The notes under the pieces are model-generated. The model did not search any database and was not told where the DNA came from. It saw only the letters and a program-made list of their open reading frames with translations. From positions 3,658,001-3,722,000 of the forward strand of contig NZ_CP051240.1 in the NCBI RefSeq assembly GCF_017794965.1: a stretch of 64,000 bases of DNA, written 5' to 3'. Positions 62,324-64,000 of the stretch are shown here, piece by piece. The translations under genes were made by a program, and so were the position numbers. This DNA is from Alcanivorax sp. Its GTDB lineage: Bacteria; Pseudomonadota; Gammaproteobacteria; Pseudomonadales; Alcanivoracaceae. Position 1 is the stretch's first letter. Each line of letters opens with the position of its first letter.

Positions 62324-62344
62324 AGCTTTGAGCTGTGAGCTATG
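62324..62344. repeat. Short heptamer array (AGCTNTG word)
   Basis: Three 7-mers AGCTTTG, AGCTGTG, AGCTATG. A short half-array at the boundary between the core genome and the AT-rich region. Confidence 0.65.
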
Positions 62345-62763
62345 AGGAAAATCAAAATCAGAAACCAGCTCCGCTGTGGGAGCCTGCCTGCAGGCGAAAC
62401 CTGATCACAACAAGGAAACACCAAAACCAAAATCGGCACGGAAGAATAATGCCATATTGATGGCATGTGCCGTGCTCAACAGACCGGGCTTTAATTTTGT
62501 AAGAGATGGCTTACAGAAAACGATAACTTATTGATATAGGGTGGAACGGTACGGGGGGAAAAGAGCCTTTTTCGGAACGCTAGTACGGGGACTATGTTGA
62601 CGCTTCGTGTTTTGTCTGTTGGGATAAATTCTCATCTGCCAGGTATCTTGCTGTTCTAAAAGCAAAAATGATCGCCCCGCCTGAATTGATGAAAATAATT
62701 ATGTCGAATTGAGTTAAGTCGATTCGTTCGACTGAATACGCTGTTACGTGCACTAGAATAATC

Positions 62764-63768
62764 ATGGAAGTATCTGCAGAAGAAGAAATAAAACAAATTG
62801 AAGTCGGAAAACCCCACGTAGTTATTTTGGGAGCTGGTGCAAGCTACGCCGCTTTTCCTAATGGGGATAGAAACGGCCGCAAGCTTCCCCTAATGAATAA
62901 CTTTGTTGAAACACTAGGCATTGAGAATTTAATAGCTCGAACGGGCTTATCTTTTTCCTCTACCAATTTCGAGGATATATACACCGAGATTCATCAAAAA
63001 ACCGAACTAAGTGATATCAGAGAAGAGTTAGAAAAAGTAGTCTATGACTATTTTAAAGGGATGGAGCTACCTGATGAGCCAACGATTTACGACCATCTAG
63101 TATTGTCACTTCGCAACAAAGACTTCATCGCAACCTTTAATTGGGATCCATTTTTAGTTCAGGCAATTCGCAGGAATGGTCAACGTTTTAAGATGCCGAG
63201 AACGTTATTCCTTCACGGAAATGTAGAGGTAGGTTATTGCCAGGACGGTCACATGATGGGTAATAACGGTGGTTACTGCCATCATTGTGGAGAGCCGTTA
63301 ACATGCACACAATTACTTTATCCTGTAGGAGAGAAAAACTATCACTTAGATGAGTTTATATCCCGCCAATGGGCAACAATGGCGGATCTGTTGAAGCACG
63401 CCTTTATGGTAAGCATATTTGGGTACGGTGCTCCAACATCAGACGCTAGTGCAATAGCTCTGTTAAAAGATGCTTGGGGCAGTGTGGATGAGAGGAACAT
63501 GGAAGAGTTTGAGATCATAGATGTCAGAGACGAAGATGACCTGCGCGAGACATGGTCGCGATTTATACACTCACATCATTATCGAGTAGAAAATAATTTT
63601 TACAACTCATGGATAGCAAATCATCCAAGACGTACTGGTGAAGCATATTTAAATCAGTTCTTAAAGGCGCTGTTCATTGAGAATAATCCTCTACCAAAAG
63701 ATGCGAACTTTGAAGATTTATGGTCTTGGTATGACAGACTGCAGGAGATAGAGGATGCGCACACGTAA
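62764..63768 (+). CDS. Stand-alone SIR2-like protein, candidate anti-phage or NAD-related effector
   Basis: A 334-residue protein with strikingly low G+C and different codon use from all other genes here. The Rossmann-type NAD motif VVILGAGASYAA (residues 19-30) opens the SIR2-like fold. TFNWDP (124-129) occupies the place of the SIR2_2 T-N-(Y/W)-D motif, and LFLHGN (148-153) supplies the catalytic His. Cysteines in CQDGH (159-163) and CHHC (172-175) may bind zinc. Such SIR2-like effectors in Thoeris, DSR and SIR2-HerA systems cleave NAD+ on infection; this is inference from the fold. No partner gene is seen beside it before the window ends. Confidence 0.7.
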   Translation: MEVSAEEEIKQIEVGKPHVVILGAGASYAAFPNGDRNGRKLPLMNNFVETLGIENLIARTGLSFSSTNFEDIYTEIHQKTELSDIREELEKVVYDYFKGMELPDEPTIYDHLVLSLRNKDFIATFNWDPFLVQAIRRNGQRFKMPRTLFLHGNVEVGYCQDGHMMGNNGGYCHHCGEPLTCTQLLYPVGEKNYHLDEFISRQWATMADLLKHAFMVSIFGYGAPTSDASAIALLKDAWGSVDERNMEEFEIIDVRDEDDLRETWSRFIHSHHYRVENNFYNSWIANHPRRTGEAYLNQFLKALFIENNPLPKDANFEDLWSWYDRLQEIEDAHT

Positions 63769-63851
63769 CAAGTCAATCAACTTCGCGCCTTCGGCGCCGG
63801 ACACAGCAAAGCTGCGCCGGTTATTGAGGCGTGACTGCCAATGCAAGCACA

Positions 63852-63964
63852 GGGGGCAGACCTCACATTTCACGGACCTCCATGAGATCCCGGCTTTCAC
63901 CACTGGAAAGAGTTGTCAGTCGATGATTGTCATGTTGGCGTGAGAAATGTGAGGTCTGCCCCTT
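63852..63964. mobile_element. Short inverted-repeat element, possibly RAYT-related
   Basis: GGGGCAGACCTCACATTTC with flanking bases at 63852-63873 is the inverted copy of the sequence at 63940-63964, separated by about 65 bases. Repeats of this kind often flank REP-associated tyrosine transposases in gammaproteobacteria; no transposase frame is present in the window, so this may be a non-autonomous unit or the edge of one. It starts 84 bases after the SIR2-like gene. Confidence 0.6.
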
Positions 63965-64000
63965 GGTTCCTGTGAGCCTTGGGTATTGAATGACCCTCTC

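Noticed and set aside
63755..63943. 62-codon frame after the SIR2-like gene as a partner protein
   Set aside because: It reads through the inverted-repeat element and has no ribosome site or motif.
1..64000. tRNA, rRNA or prophage genes
   Set aside because: No sequence with tRNA arms, rRNA segments, integrase, transposase or phage structural genes was recognised on reading both strands.

Overview
The window reads as chromosome of a marine gammaproteobacterium, most likely Alcanivorax or a close relative. This is inferred from the high G+C, the gene families (pilT-pilU beside yggS-proC-yggT, PF10118-type metal-dependent hydrolase, several alpha/beta hydrolases, acyl-CoA dehydrogenase) and gene order. 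No rRNA, tRNA, CRISPR array or transposase gene was recognised. I could not run any search, so family names come from recognising motifs.

Layout. 1-9.7 kb: a truncated quinone oxidoreductase, a penicillin-acylase-type lipoprotein, a MerR regulator, an epoxide-hydrolase-like enzyme with a degenerate M24-like protein, a metal-dependent hydrolase and a hypothetical protein. 9.8-15 kb: a PAS-GGDEF-EAL protein and UvrD. 15.3-19.2 kb: a TRAP transporter whose binding protein converges on dctQ-dctM-yciA. 19.3-25.1 kb: the phosphate regulon unit pstS, pstC-pstA-pstB-phoU with a Pho box. 25.3-28.1 kb: arsR-arsC-ACR3-arsH. 28.1-33 kb: a GST, a MITE-like element, trxC, a hypothetical, yaeQ, a GDT1-type exporter behind a yybP-ykoY-type manganese riboswitch, and slyX. 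33.2-39.9 kb: a five-gene operon encoding four exported paralog-like proteins and a lipoprotein hydrolase. 40.2-48 kb: an AraC regulator, pilU/pilT, yggS-proC-yggT and a GAF-PAS protein with a degenerate GGDEF. 48-55.9 kb: a divergent histidine kinase/NarL-type regulator pair flanked by two large lipoproteins; three promoters here share a C5-N6/7-G5 dyad. 56-62.3 kb: HMG-CoA lyase, a VOC protein/hydrolase pair, a lipase, OsmC and an acyl-CoA dehydrogenase. 62.3-64 kb: an AT-rich island with a stand-alone SIR2-like gene followed by an inverted-repeat element.

The most striking pattern is not a gene. Some twenty intergenic spots carry tandem arrays of degenerate 7-mers. At least eight different 7-mer words are used (AGTTGAA, AGCTACG, TTAATAA, GCAACAC, GTCTGAC, GCCTGAC, AGTGACG, TTGCAGC types), but the period is always exactly 7. 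Most full copies have two inverted arms of the same word around a GC-rich hairpin. Many start in or within a few bases of a stop codon, so several genes take their last codons or stop from the array. I know of no name for this family and regard it as the best candidate for an undescribed system here, followed by the C5-N6/7-G5 regulon, the exported-protein operon and the SIR2 gene.
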